Under the pieces are notes generated by a model. That model worked only from the letters and a program-made list of their open reading frames with translations, did not search any database and was not told the DNA's origin. From positions 1,550,001-1,614,000 of the forward strand of contig NZ_AP019735.1 in the NCBI RefSeq assembly GCF_006542665.1: a DNA stretch of 64,000 nt, given 5' to 3'. This document shows positions 8,955-16,328 of this stretch, one piece after another (the stretch's first letter is position 1; each line of letters starts with the position of its first letter). This stretch comes from Alistipes communis (GTDB lineage Bacteria; Bacteroidota; Bacteroidia; Bacteroidales; Rikenellaceae). The position numbers and the translations under genes were made by a program.

Positions 8955-9602
8955 CTATTTCACATAGGGCAGCACCGCGTCGCGCCAGACGATGTAGCCC
9001 TCGCCCATCAGGTGCAGGCCGTCGTTGGTCAGGTCGGCGCGCAGCTTGCCGTTCTTGTCGGCCAGCAGCGTCCACAGGTCGATGTAGACGATCCCCTTCT
9101 CGGCGCACAGCGCTTGCAGGCCCTTGTTCACGGCCACGATGTCGGCGTCGTGACGGCCGTGTTTGGCAGCGTATTTCTTGAACGAGTCGTTGACCGGAAA
9201 GACGCTCTGCACATAGAGTTTCGTGCGGGGCGATTCGCTCTGGAAGCGCTCCACGATCTTGCGGACGTTGGCGACGACCTCCGCCGCCGGAGTACCGGCC
9301 GCCAGGTCGTTGGTGCCGATCAGCAGGAAGAGTTTGCGGGGCTGCCCGCCGACGATCGGATCGAGCCGGTCGAGCATCCAGCTCGAACGGTCGCCGCTGA
9401 TGCCGCGGTTCTTGACGCGGGGATTGGCCAGCAGTTCGTTCCACTCGCCGCCGTCGGTGATGCTGTTGCCCAGGAATACGATGTCCTTGGAGGTCACGGG
9501 CAGTTTCTCGAAGAGCGAACGGCGCTGGAAATTGTACTCGCTTTGCGCGAAGACGGCGGCTGCGGCGAGGAGCAGCAGGGCGGTCAGAATCGGTTTTTTC
9601 AT
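8955..9602 (-). CDS. secreted SGNH/GDSL-family esterase
   Basis: 215-residue SGNH hydrolase with a signal peptide (MKKPILTALLLLAAAAVFAQ). The four SGNH blocks can be placed: block I with nucleophile Ser47 in FLGNSITDG, the block around RGISGDRSS, block III in LIGTNDLA, and block V with Asp194 and His197 in NDGLHL. Such periplasmic Bacteroidota enzymes remove acetyl or other acyl groups from glycans (sialate or xylan esterases, for example); the substrate is not predictable here. It is preceded by a leader of about 150 nt and by a promoter carried in a repeat unit at 9760-9840. Confidence 0.9.
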   Translation of the reverse strand: MKKPILTALLLLAAAAVFAQSEYNFQRRSLFEKLPVTSKDIVFLGNSITDGGEWNELLANPRVKNRGISGDRSSWMLDRLDPIVGGQPRKLFLLIGTNDLAAGTPAAEVVANVRKIVERFQSESPRTKLYVQSVFPVNDSFKKYAAKHGRHDADIVAVNKGLQALCAEKGIVYIDLWTLLADKNGKLRADLTNDGLHLMGEGYIVWRDAVLPYVK

Positions 9603-9759
9603 TTCGGTGAATCGTTTTTATTTGTTTCGAATATCGGTTTTCGGCGGTCGGCATCGCCTGCGGACGGAGCGGCTCCGCCGGCGGGAACGATGCGGGCCGG
9701 ACTCCGGCGGCGGTCGCTTCTGCCGGAATGCGGCCTGCCTGCCTTGAAGTTCGGTAATA

Positions 9760-9840
9760 CAAAGATACGAAAAGTCGAGTGCAGAAGCAAGCGTTAGCTT
9801 GATTATGCCGAGACGGAGTATCTAAGACGCAGTCAAAGAT
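9760..9840 (-). repeat. promoter-bearing hairpin repeat unit U1 (single copy)
   Basis: Single unit of the repeat present in tandem at 25719-25865 and 39823-39972. Read toward the GDSL gene it contains TCTTAGATACTCCG, CTCGGCATA, a variable hairpin (CAAGC / GCTTG), then ACTTTTCG and the promoter box TATCTTTG (9760-9767). A TTG lies 20 bp upstream of that box (9788-9790). In the opposite sense the outer stem reads GTC/GAC where other copies have GCC/GGC. The rest of the 9603-9973 gap holds the GDSL leader and the tRNA promoter. Confidence 0.75.
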
Positions 9841-9870
9841 AGGATTTTTTCCGAAAAATCGGTTGAAAAT

Positions 9871-9901
9871 TTTGTGCTTAACAAAATCCTGTCTATATTT
9901 G
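9871..9901 (+). promoter_or_regulatory. tRNA-Leu promoter
   Basis: Bacteroidota promoter in full: TTTG at 9871-9874, a 19-bp spacer, and TATATTTG at 9894-9901. Transcription would start near 9908, about 66 nt before the tRNA. Confidence 0.85.
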
Positions 9902-9973
9902 CACTCCGAAACCGTGTGTTTCGCGAACATGCGCCAAGGGTTCGATGCCGAACGCCGCGGCCTGTTTTAAAAA

Positions 9974-10058
9974 GCCCAGGTGGTGAAATTGGTAGACACG
10001 CTACTTTGAGGGGGTAGTGAACGTTTAGTTCGTGCAAGTTCGAGTCTTGTCCTGGGCA
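9974..10058 (+). tRNA. tRNA-Leu (anticodon GAG)
   Basis: Class II tRNA: acceptor strands GCCCAGG and CCTGGGC pair perfectly, the D-arm contains GGTAGACACG, the anticodon loop TTGAGGG lies between CTACT and GGTAG, a long variable arm is present, and the T-loop contains GTTCGAGTC. The GAG anticodon reads CUC and CUU leucine codons. CCA is not encoded. Confidence 0.96.
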
Positions 10059-10061
10059 CAC

Positions 10062-10098
10062 CGAAGACCGCAAGCAACAGAATTGCTTGCGGTCTTCG
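10062..10098. terminator. terminator after tRNA-Leu, shared with the convergent ABC gene
   Basis: Sixteen-base stem beginning CGAAGACCGCAAGCAA around a 5-nt loop, followed by CGTTG. It lies between tRNA-Leu (+) and the ABC ATPase (-), so it probably ends both transcripts. Confidence 0.8.
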
Positions 10099-10136
10099 CG
10101 TTGTGAGATTTTCGACCGCGTTTCTTGCGGCGGCGT

Positions 10137-10817
10137 TCAGAGTTTGTTCGTCAGGTCCTTGACCAGCGTACCGTCGAAGAGGTGCAGTACCCGGTGGGCG
10201 TAGGTCGAATCGTGCTGCGAGTGGGTGACCATGATGATCGTCGTCCCTTCGCGGTTCAGTTCCGAAAGAAGTTCCATTACCTCCTGTCCGTTTTTCGAAT
10301 CGAGGTTTCCGGTCGGCTCGTCGGCCAGTATGAGCTGCGGGTTGGCGATGACGGCGCGTGCGATGGCTACGCGCTGCTGCTGACCGCCGGAGAGTTGCTG
10401 CGGGAAGTGTTTGGCGCGGTGCGAGATGTTCATGCGGTTCAGAATTTCGGTCACGCGGCGTCTGCGCTCCGAAGCCTTCACGCGCAGATAGATGAGCGGC
10501 AGCTCGACATTCTCGAAGACGTTGAGTTCGTCGATGAGGTTGAACGACTGGAATACGAAGCCGATATTGCCCTTGCGGAACAGCGTGCGATCCTTTTCAC
10601 GGAAAGCGGAGACCTCCTGCCCGAGCAGGGTGTAGCTGCCGGATGTGGGATTGTCGAGCAGGCCGAGGATGTTCAGGAGCGTCGATTTGCCGCATCCCGA
10701 AGGCCCCATGACGGCGACGAACTCGCCTTTTTCGATTGCGAACGATACGTTGTCGAGCGCAATGGTTTCGATTTCGTCCGTCCGGAAGACTTTCCGAAGA
10801 TTTTCGATTTTCAACAT
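10137..10817 (-). CDS. ABC transporter ATP-binding protein (LolD/MacB type)
   Basis: 226-residue ATPase of the LolD/MacB/FtsE group. Walker A GPSGCGKST at residues 38-46, Q-loop in VFQSFNL, signature LSGGQQQRVAIARA near 143, Walker B LILADEPTGNLDS near 163, and the switch His in MVTHSQHD. It energises the FtsX-like permease encoded immediately upstream (58-bp gap). Together with the HlyD adaptor and TolC protein further upstream it makes a four-gene MacAB-TolC-like export system. It is the last gene of the operon read from the sigma-54 promoter at 16085-16100. Confidence 0.95.
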   Translation of the reverse strand: MLKIENLRKVFRTDEIETIALDNVSFAIEKGEFVAVMGPSGCGKSTLLNILGLLDNPTSGSYTLLGQEVSAFREKDRTLFRKGNIGFVFQSFNLIDELNVFENVELPLIYLRVKASERRRRVTEILNRMNISHRAKHFPQQLSGGQQQRVAIARAVIANPQLILADEPTGNLDSKNGQEVMELLSELNREGTTIIMVTHSQHDSTYAHRVLHLFDGTLVKDLTNKL

Positions 10818-10875
10818 GACGGAATGATTTGATTGGTTGTGATTCGTTTTTGGGTGAACGGTATCGCCGAGCGGG

Positions 10876-13224
10876 TCAGTTTTTGAGTGCGTCGACGGGG
10901 TTCGCGGCAGCGGCTCTGCTGCTCTGCCAGAAGACGGTGGCCAGTGCGACGGTCGCGGCGAATGCGCCGGCTGCGAGGAAAATCCACGCGCCGAGCCGGA
11001 TGCGGACGCTGTAATCCTGCAACCAGCGGTCGAGGGCGTACCATGCGACCGGTACGGCGATGAGGAATGCGACGGCGACCTGTGCCATGAAGTTGCCCAC
11101 CAGCCGTCGGAGCATCTCGCGCCGCGTCGCTCCGAAGACCTTGCGTACGGCTGTTTCCTGCTGTTTCTGCTGCATGTAGTAGGTGGACATGGCCAGCAGC
11201 CCCAGCGCCGAGATGAGGATCGCAGCCAGCGTGAAGATCCCCACGATGCGCAGCGTGCGTTGTTCGTCGGCGAAGAAGTCGGCGATCTGCTGCTCGAAAT
11301 AACGCCCCTCGAAAAATCCGTCGTCGTTGATTCGTTCGAAAATGCTGCGGATGGTGGCGTAAGCCTCGTCGTGGTCTCCGCGCGTCTTGACGAGCATGTA
11401 CCCCGGGAAGCGGGGTGCGGAGAGTTTTTTCCCGTTCCAGAAGCGATCGAAGTCGCCGATGTTCCACAGGATCATCGCCGTCGGTTTTTCGAGCACCGAT
11501 CCGAACCGGAAATCGCGGTAGATGCCGGCGACCGAAACGGGGTCCTCTATGTTCGCCAAGCGGACGCCGGACGTATCCTCGGGGATATCCATCTGTTTGA
11601 ATGCGTATTGGTTGAACCCCCATCCTTCGGTATGGTTGTCGCGCAGCAGTTCGAGGCCGAGAATGCGGAAGAAGACCGAGTCGGCGACGAAATATTCGAA
11701 CGAGATCATGCGCCCGTCGTCATATTGCATCGTCCAGTTCGAACCTTTCGTAAGCGGTGTCGCAGTGCTGAATGCGACCGCTTCGACCGACGGTTCGCTG
11801 CGCAGTTCGTCGCGCAGCCGGCGCATCTGGTCGTAGCCGTCGAATATATCGTGGCGAAGCATGAGAATGTCTTTCGTGTCGTATCCCAGCGGCGCGTCGA
11901 TCAGGTGGCGTGTCTGCGCATAGACGGTCAGCGAGGTGGCGAGCATCGCGACGGTGATTGCGTTCTGAATGACGATCAGCACTTTGCTGTATACCTGCTT
12001 CGTGCGGTGCCGCAACGATCCGCGCATGACGTCCACGGGTTTGTAGCGGGCTACCAGCGTCGCCGGCACGATGCCCGAAACGAAGCCCAGCGCGAGCAGG
12101 AACAGTGCGTACCATGCGATCCGCTCCGGTGTCGCTGCCGCCGAGATGTCGATCTTCGCGCCGAGCAGCCTTGCGGCGTAGGGTTCGGCCGCTTCGGCCA
12201 GCAGAAAGGCGACGGCGAATGCTGTGCAGCACATCAGAGTCGATTCGAGGATCAGTTTGAGCACGACTTCCCCTTTCGTCGCGCCCAGCAGGCGGCGCGT
12301 GGCCATCTCCTTGGCGCGGAATCCGGTCTGTGCGGCCGTCAGGTTGACGTAGTTGATGACGGCGAAGAGCAGGATGACGATGCCGATTGCCATGAGGATC
12401 GTCACGAACGAGCGGTTGCCCGACGAGAGGTTCCCGTAGCTGTCGAGGGGCGAAAAATAGACCTCCCGCAGGGGCAGGAGCGTTACCTGCCGGTAAAAGT
12501 CGCGGGTGTAAGGCAAATAGATCGTTTTGAAATAGTCGAGCATGTCGGGAAGTTTGGCCCGTAGGTCGGCCCCTTCGCGTGCCAGCAGAAAGGTGCAGCA
12601 CGACCCTACATTGCTCATGCTTTCGTTGTTATTGTTCTTCTTCGTCAGCAGATCGCCGCGGTAGAGCAGGTCGACCGGCGGGATGACCGAACGCTCGATG
12701 TCGCGCATCACGGCGCTGACGGTGTAGCTCTTCCCCTCGGCGACGAGCGAACGCCCCACGGGATCGGCGTCGCCGAACATCCGGCGCGCGAACGATTCGG
12801 AGAGGACGACGTTGTCGCGTGCGGCGAGCGCCTGCCGCCTGTCGCCGGCGGCCAGTTCGAAGTCGAAGATGCGGAAGAAGGTCGTGTCGGCGTAGAGTAC
12901 GTCGGCCAGTGCCAGCTTGCCGTCCGCCTCTACGGTATGGTGATCTTCGAACGATACGGCGCAGGTGGCTTCGATCTCGGGATAGCGGTCCAGAAGATGC
13001 TTTTGCAGGAAATAGGCGCTGGCGACGGTGTTTTCGTTGCTTACGACGTAGATCCTGCCGGCCTTCGAGTGGAAGCTGTCGACGGTGAACTGCCGGACGG
13101 TGTAGTCCGCGATCAGGATGACGAACATGAGCGACAGCGAGAGGCCGAAGATGTTGATGGCCGTGTAGAGCTTGTTGCGCCCCAGGAAGTTGAAAAACGA
13201 ACGGAAGTCGAGTTGTCGGAACAT
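10876..13224 (-). CDS. ABC transporter permease, FtsX/MacB type
   Basis: 782-residue permease with two FtsX-like halves. A first membrane helix near residues 16-38 is followed by a periplasmic MacB core domain, three helices in the middle (FVTILMAIGIVILLFAVINYV and two following) and one near VLIVIQNAITVAMLA. A second periplasmic domain and three C-terminal helices follow (IVGIFTLAAILISALGLLAM and two more). This duplicated layout is typical of Bacteroidota exporters. The ATG at 13224 (MFRQLDF) is taken as the start; 13 further in-frame codons extend upstream to 13263 but look non-coding. Its 100-nt upstream gap holds hairpin element E2. Substrate unknown. Confidence 0.92.
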   Translation of the reverse strand: MFRQLDFRSFFNFLGRNKLYTAINIFGLSLSLMFVILIADYTVRQFTVDSFHSKAGRIYVVSNENTVASAYFLQKHLLDRYPEIEATCAVSFEDHHTVEADGKLALADVLYADTTFFRIFDFELAAGDRRQALAARDNVVLSESFARRMFGDADPVGRSLVAEGKSYTVSAVMRDIERSVIPPVDLLYRGDLLTKKNNNNESMSNVGSCCTFLLAREGADLRAKLPDMLDYFKTIYLPYTRDFYRQVTLLPLREVYFSPLDSYGNLSSGNRSFVTILMAIGIVILLFAVINYVNLTAAQTGFRAKEMATRRLLGATKGEVVLKLILESTLMCCTAFAVAFLLAEAAEPYAARLLGAKIDISAAATPERIAWYALFLLALGFVSGIVPATLVARYKPVDVMRGSLRHRTKQVYSKVLIVIQNAITVAMLATSLTVYAQTRHLIDAPLGYDTKDILMLRHDIFDGYDQMRRLRDELRSEPSVEAVAFSTATPLTKGSNWTMQYDDGRMISFEYFVADSVFFRILGLELLRDNHTEGWGFNQYAFKQMDIPEDTSGVRLANIEDPVSVAGIYRDFRFGSVLEKPTAMILWNIGDFDRFWNGKKLSAPRFPGYMLVKTRGDHDEAYATIRSIFERINDDGFFEGRYFEQQIADFFADEQRTLRIVGIFTLAAILISALGLLAMSTYYMQQKQQETAVRKVFGATRREMLRRLVGNFMAQVAVAFLIAVPVAWYALDRWLQDYSVRIRLGAWIFLAAGAFAATVALATVFWQSSRAAAANPVDALKN

Positions 13225-13243
13225 AATGGTTGAATTTCTTTTT

Positions 13244-13298
13244 TCGTTTTCCCGCCTCGGCATAGTCCGAACAAGTTCGGATCTGCGCTCGGCTTGAC
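13244..13298 (-). repeat. hairpin-family element E2 in the leader of the permease gene
   Basis: Minus-strand hairpin: outer stem GCC/GGC, internal loop GAGC/CGA, inner stem GCA/TGC, and an apical stem TCCGAAC/GTTCGGA of 7 perfect pairs with a 2-nt loop, then the tail GGGAAAACGA. Nearly the same flanks appear at 16250-16305 with a different apical stem. It occupies most of the HlyD-permease gap, 20 bp before the permease start. Confidence 0.7.
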
Positions 13299-13324
13299 GA
13301 AAGCGTTGTTTTGGATGGTCGGAG

Positions 13325-14596
13325 TTATTTTATTCGGCGGTTCAGCAGCAGTACGTCGTTGGCGCCGTAGGACTCGTAGCCCGAGACGATGACCCGCTCG
13401 CCCGGTTGCAGTCCTTCGAGCACCTCGTAATACTGCGGATTCTGGCGGCCGATGCGGATCGGCCGCTTGTAGGCGCGGTCGCCTTCGGGCGAGAGGACGT
13501 AGATCCATGCGCCGCCCGTGGTTTGGTAGAAGGTGCCGCGCGGGATGAGAACCGCTTCGGTGGGTTGTCCCAGTTGCAGATGCAGGTAGTAGGTCTGCCC
13601 GCTGCGGATATTGGCCGGATAGGCTCCCGTGAAGTTGAAATCGGCGCGGAATACGTTGTTGCGCACCTCGGGATAGACTTTGCGCAGCCGCATGCGATAG
13701 TTGGAGTCCTGCCGTTCGAAGGAGGCTTCGAGGCCTGTGCGGACGCGGTCGATATAGATTTCGTCGATCTGCGCTTCGACCTTGAAGTCCGAGAGATCGT
13801 TGACCTGTCCGATCTTCTGGCTCGATGCGACCGACTGTCCCAGCACGACGTCCAGTAGGCCGATCTCGCCGTCGATCGGCGATTTGACGGCGAGGTTGCC
13901 GATGCGCTGGCGGATGAGCTGCATGTTGCGCCGCATGTTGGCCAGATTATCTTCCATCTGTTCGACCTGTACGGTGCGGTAGAGCGAATCCTGTATCTGC
14001 CGCTCGATGTTCAGCTCGCGTTGTTTCTCGGCCAGCTCCCAGTCCTCCTTGGCCTGCAACCACTCTTCGCGGGCGATGAGCCGGTGTGCGTAGAGTTCGT
14101 CGTTCTGTTCGAAGGCGCGCCGCTTGCGTGCCACGTCGAGATCGAGCTGCGCCTTGTTCTGCCGCAGGGTGAGCTTTTCCTGCTCCATCGAGATGAGCGT
14201 GTTGCGCAGCAGGTTCTGCTTCTCGGCCAGTTCGGCTTCGCTGTTGAGGATTTCGAGCGTCAGCGAAGGGTTGCTCAGCTCCACCAGCACGTCGCCCCTG
14301 CGGACCGAAGCTCCCTCCTCGACCACGAGCCGTTCGACGACACCCGCTTCGAGCGGACTCAGTTGAACCGTCGTAATGGGTTCAACCTGTCCCGTCACGC
14401 GGATGTAGTCGTTGAAATCGCCCTGCGTCACTTCAGCGACCGAGAGCGTGCCGGCATCGACACGCAGCGTCGAGGCGTTGTCGCGCAGCAACAGCCATGC
14501 GGCGAAGAGCAGGAAGAGCATACCGCCCCAATAGGGGAGACTCCGTTTGGCGAACAGGATGCGAAGTCCTTTTTTTCGTTCGATCTGAATATCCAT
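13325..14596 (-). CDS. HlyD/MacA-family periplasmic adaptor protein
   Basis: 423-residue membrane-fusion protein linking the inner-membrane permease to TolC. One N-terminal transmembrane helix (about residues 24-42), a biotinyl-lipoyl-like half motif (VEPITTVQLSPLEAGVVERLVVEEG), a long Glu/Gln/Leu-rich coiled coil between about 105 and 225, the returning lipoyl half (VKSPIDGEIGLLDV), then beta-barrel and membrane-proximal domains. The order and length match MacA-type adaptors. It starts 16 bp after the TolC-like gene ends, so the two are co-transcribed. Substrate unknown. Confidence 0.94.
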   Translation of the reverse strand: MDIQIERKKGLRILFAKRSLPYWGGMLFLLFAAWLLLRDNASTLRVDAGTLSVAEVTQGDFNDYIRVTGQVEPITTVQLSPLEAGVVERLVVEEGASVRRGDVLVELSNPSLTLEILNSEAELAEKQNLLRNTLISMEQEKLTLRQNKAQLDLDVARKRRAFEQNDELYAHRLIAREEWLQAKEDWELAEKQRELNIERQIQDSLYRTVQVEQMEDNLANMRRNMQLIRQRIGNLAVKSPIDGEIGLLDVVLGQSVASSQKIGQVNDLSDFKVEAQIDEIYIDRVRTGLEASFERQDSNYRMRLRKVYPEVRNNVFRADFNFTGAYPANIRSGQTYYLHLQLGQPTEAVLIPRGTFYQTTGGAWIYVLSPEGDRAYKRPIRIGRQNPQYYEVLEGLQPGERVIVSGYESYGANDVLLLNRRIK

Positions 14597-14612
14597 TGTA
14601 GTCGTTTATGTG

Positions 14613-16049
14613 TCAGCGGATCAACGGCTCGCCGTTGTAGTACTCCACCAATCGGGTTTTGATGATGTATTGCAGGCGGGTGCGAATCCGTTCGGCGCGG
14701 GCTTGCAGCAGCTTGTCGGAGGCCGTTTGCAGGTCGAGCGTCGAGACCATGCCCCGTTCGTACTTGCCGGCGACGGCTTCGTAGGCCAGCCGTGCGGCTT
14801 CCGCTTTCTTGGAGGCTTGTACGAACTCCTTGCCCGCACCCAGCATCTGCTGGTAGGCTTGCGCCACCTCGCTTTGCAGCGTGCGCAGTGTCGCGTCGCG
14901 CTGCAATTCGGCGATCCGCCAGTTGTTGCGAGCCCGATTGACCGAGGTACGCTTGGTCAGTCCCCCGAAGATCGGGATCGAGAGCCGCGCCGAGAAGTAA
15001 TAACCCCGGTTGTCGCGGAGCTGGCTGCCGAACGGGGCGTAGAGCGAACGGTCGTCGAGGCTCATGAAGAAGTTGGTCGAGTAGCCGCCGCCTACCGAAA
15101 CAGACGGGTAGTATTTTCCCTTTGCGACGGAGTATTTGAGTCGCATCTGCTGCACGTTGTAGGCTGCCTGCTGCGCTTTGGGGTGCTTTTCGAGGGCGTA
15201 GGCCAGTACCTCTCCGTAGGCGGCCGCGCCGGTAGGGGTGCCGACGGCGATCTCGGCGACGATCTCCGGACAGCAGCCCGAAGGATAGTTCATCGCTTCG
15301 CAGAGCGAGATTTTGGCCAGCGCGAGATTGTTCTCCTGCTGCGTGAGCAGAAAATCGTCCGAGGCGCATTGCGATTCGATCTCCGCCACGTCGGCGGCGC
15401 TTTTCAACCCCAGTTCGTAGAGTTTGCGGCTCTTGTGCAGATTGGCGGCGCTCGTCTGCCGCTGTTCGCGTGCCAGCCGGACGCTTTCGGTGTAGTACAC
15501 CACGTCGAAGTAGGCCTGCATGGCGTTCAGCGCCGCTTCGTCGCGGGCCTGTTGCAGCTCCTCGATGCCCATGAGCCGCATGACACGTGCCGCCCGCACG
15601 GTGTTTATTCCCGACAATCCTGCGAAAACGGGAATCTGCCCCGACAGGCTATACGAGTTGTCGAGATTGGCGACGGTGGTGTAGGTATTGGTTTCGGGGT
15701 CGACCGAACGGCCGAAACTGGTCGTGGCGCTGGCGGATGCGCTGATCGAGGGAACCAGTGCGGCGATCGATGCGATATACTCCTGGCGGTAGTTGCGGTT
15801 CGCATAGATCTGCTGCCGGACGTTGGGATTGTGTTCGACGGCGTAGGCCATGCAGGCGTCGAGCGTCATTGCGGAGACGGTGTCTGCGGCAGGACGGGGG
15901 AGTGCCGCCGTTCCGTCCGACGCGGGCGGTTCCGTTCGTGCGACCGTATCGGCAGCCGGCGGCGTTTCGGATGCGGCGATCCGCTGTCGGGCGACGGAGG
16001 GTGTCAATAAAATAGACAGTATGACGATCGAAAACGATAGTTTCAGCAT
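14613..16049 (-). CDS. TolC-family outer membrane efflux protein
   Basis: 478-residue outer membrane factor with a signal peptide (MLKLSFSIVILSILLTPSVA). Two OEP repeats are visible: the first starting MTLDACMAYAVEHNPNV near residue 60 and the second beginning YGEVLAYALEKHPKAQ near 270, each with long Ala/Glu-rich alpha-helical stretches. It would form the trimeric exit duct for the adaptor and permease encoded downstream. It is the first gene of the operon and starts 25 nt after the transcription start predicted from the sigma-54 promoter. Confidence 0.94.
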   Translation of the reverse strand: MLKLSFSIVILSILLTPSVARQRIAASETPPAADTVARTEPPASDGTAALPRPAADTVSAMTLDACMAYAVEHNPNVRQQIYANRNYRQEYIASIAALVPSISASASATTSFGRSVDPETNTYTTVANLDNSYSLSGQIPVFAGLSGINTVRAARVMRLMGIEELQQARDEAALNAMQAYFDVVYYTESVRLAREQRQTSAANLHKSRKLYELGLKSAADVAEIESQCASDDFLLTQQENNLALAKISLCEAMNYPSGCCPEIVAEIAVGTPTGAAAYGEVLAYALEKHPKAQQAAYNVQQMRLKYSVAKGKYYPSVSVGGGYSTNFFMSLDDRSLYAPFGSQLRDNRGYYFSARLSIPIFGGLTKRTSVNRARNNWRIAELQRDATLRTLQSEVAQAYQQMLGAGKEFVQASKKAEAARLAYEAVAGKYERGMVSTLDLQTASDKLLQARAERIRTRLQYIIKTRLVEYYNGEPLIR

Positions 16050-16084
16050 CTTTTTCTCGTATTCTTGGTTTGCTCACCGAAGTT

Positions 16085-16100
16085 GCCAATTCGATGCCAA
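16085..16100 (-). promoter_or_regulatory. sigma-54 (RpoN) promoter of the efflux operon
   Basis: Minus-strand TTGGCATCGAATTGGC(A): GG of the -24 element and GC of the -12 element are exactly 12 bp apart. It matches the consensus TTGGCAc-N5-tTGC except for one base in the -12 box. The predicted start near 16074 gives a 25-nt leader for the TolC-like gene. The divergent gene encodes a sigma-54 activator, which supports the call. Confidence 0.8.
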
Positions 16101-16154
16101 TCGTTTAAACTGATTTGTAATCAAGTGTTTGTCGTGATAAAGCGGTTGCGAAGG

Positions 16155-16193
16155 TGTAAAAATAATGGACAGGGATGTAAAAAAAGTAGACAG
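16155..16193. promoter_or_regulatory. tandem upstream activator sites for the NtrC-type regulator
   Basis: Two direct repeats, TGTAAAAATAATGGACAG (16155-16172) and TGTAAAAAAAGTAGACAG (16176-16193), identical at 15 of 18 positions. They are offset by 21 bp, two helical turns. Their centre is about 100 bp upstream of the predicted sigma-54 start, where enhancer-binding proteins normally sit. Each unit begins TGT and ends ACAG, a partial dyad. Confidence 0.7.
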
Positions 16194-16195
16194 TC

Positions 16196-16229
16196 TTTGC
16201 CGGTTTTTCACCGAAAAGAGTTACTTTTA
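16196..16229 (+). promoter_or_regulatory. probable housekeeping promoter of the response regulator
   Basis: TTTG at 16196-16199, a 22-bp spacer and TACTTTTA at 16222-16229 (one mismatch to TAnnTTTG). Transcripts would begin near 16236 and carry hairpin element E3. The TTTG lies just beyond the activator sites, so bound regulator could affect its own promoter. Confidence 0.5.
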
Positions 16230-16249
16230 CCGGAAAGACGGGCGGTTTC

Positions 16250-16305
16250 GTCGAGCCGGGTGCAATTCCGGAGCTATTCGGGCTTGTGCCGGGGCGGGAA
16301 AACGA
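16250..16305 (+). repeat. hairpin-family element E3 in the regulator leader
   Basis: Same flanks as E2: GTCGAGCC opening, outer stem GCC/GGC (16255-16257 with 16293-16295), internal loop GGGT/CGG, inner stem GCA/TGC, an apical stem with CCG/CGG, and the tail GGGAAAACGA. It ends 23 bp before the regulator start. The apical sequence differs from E2 while pairing is kept. Confidence 0.7.
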
Positions 16306-16328
16306 CTGCCGCAAACCAACGCTGTACG

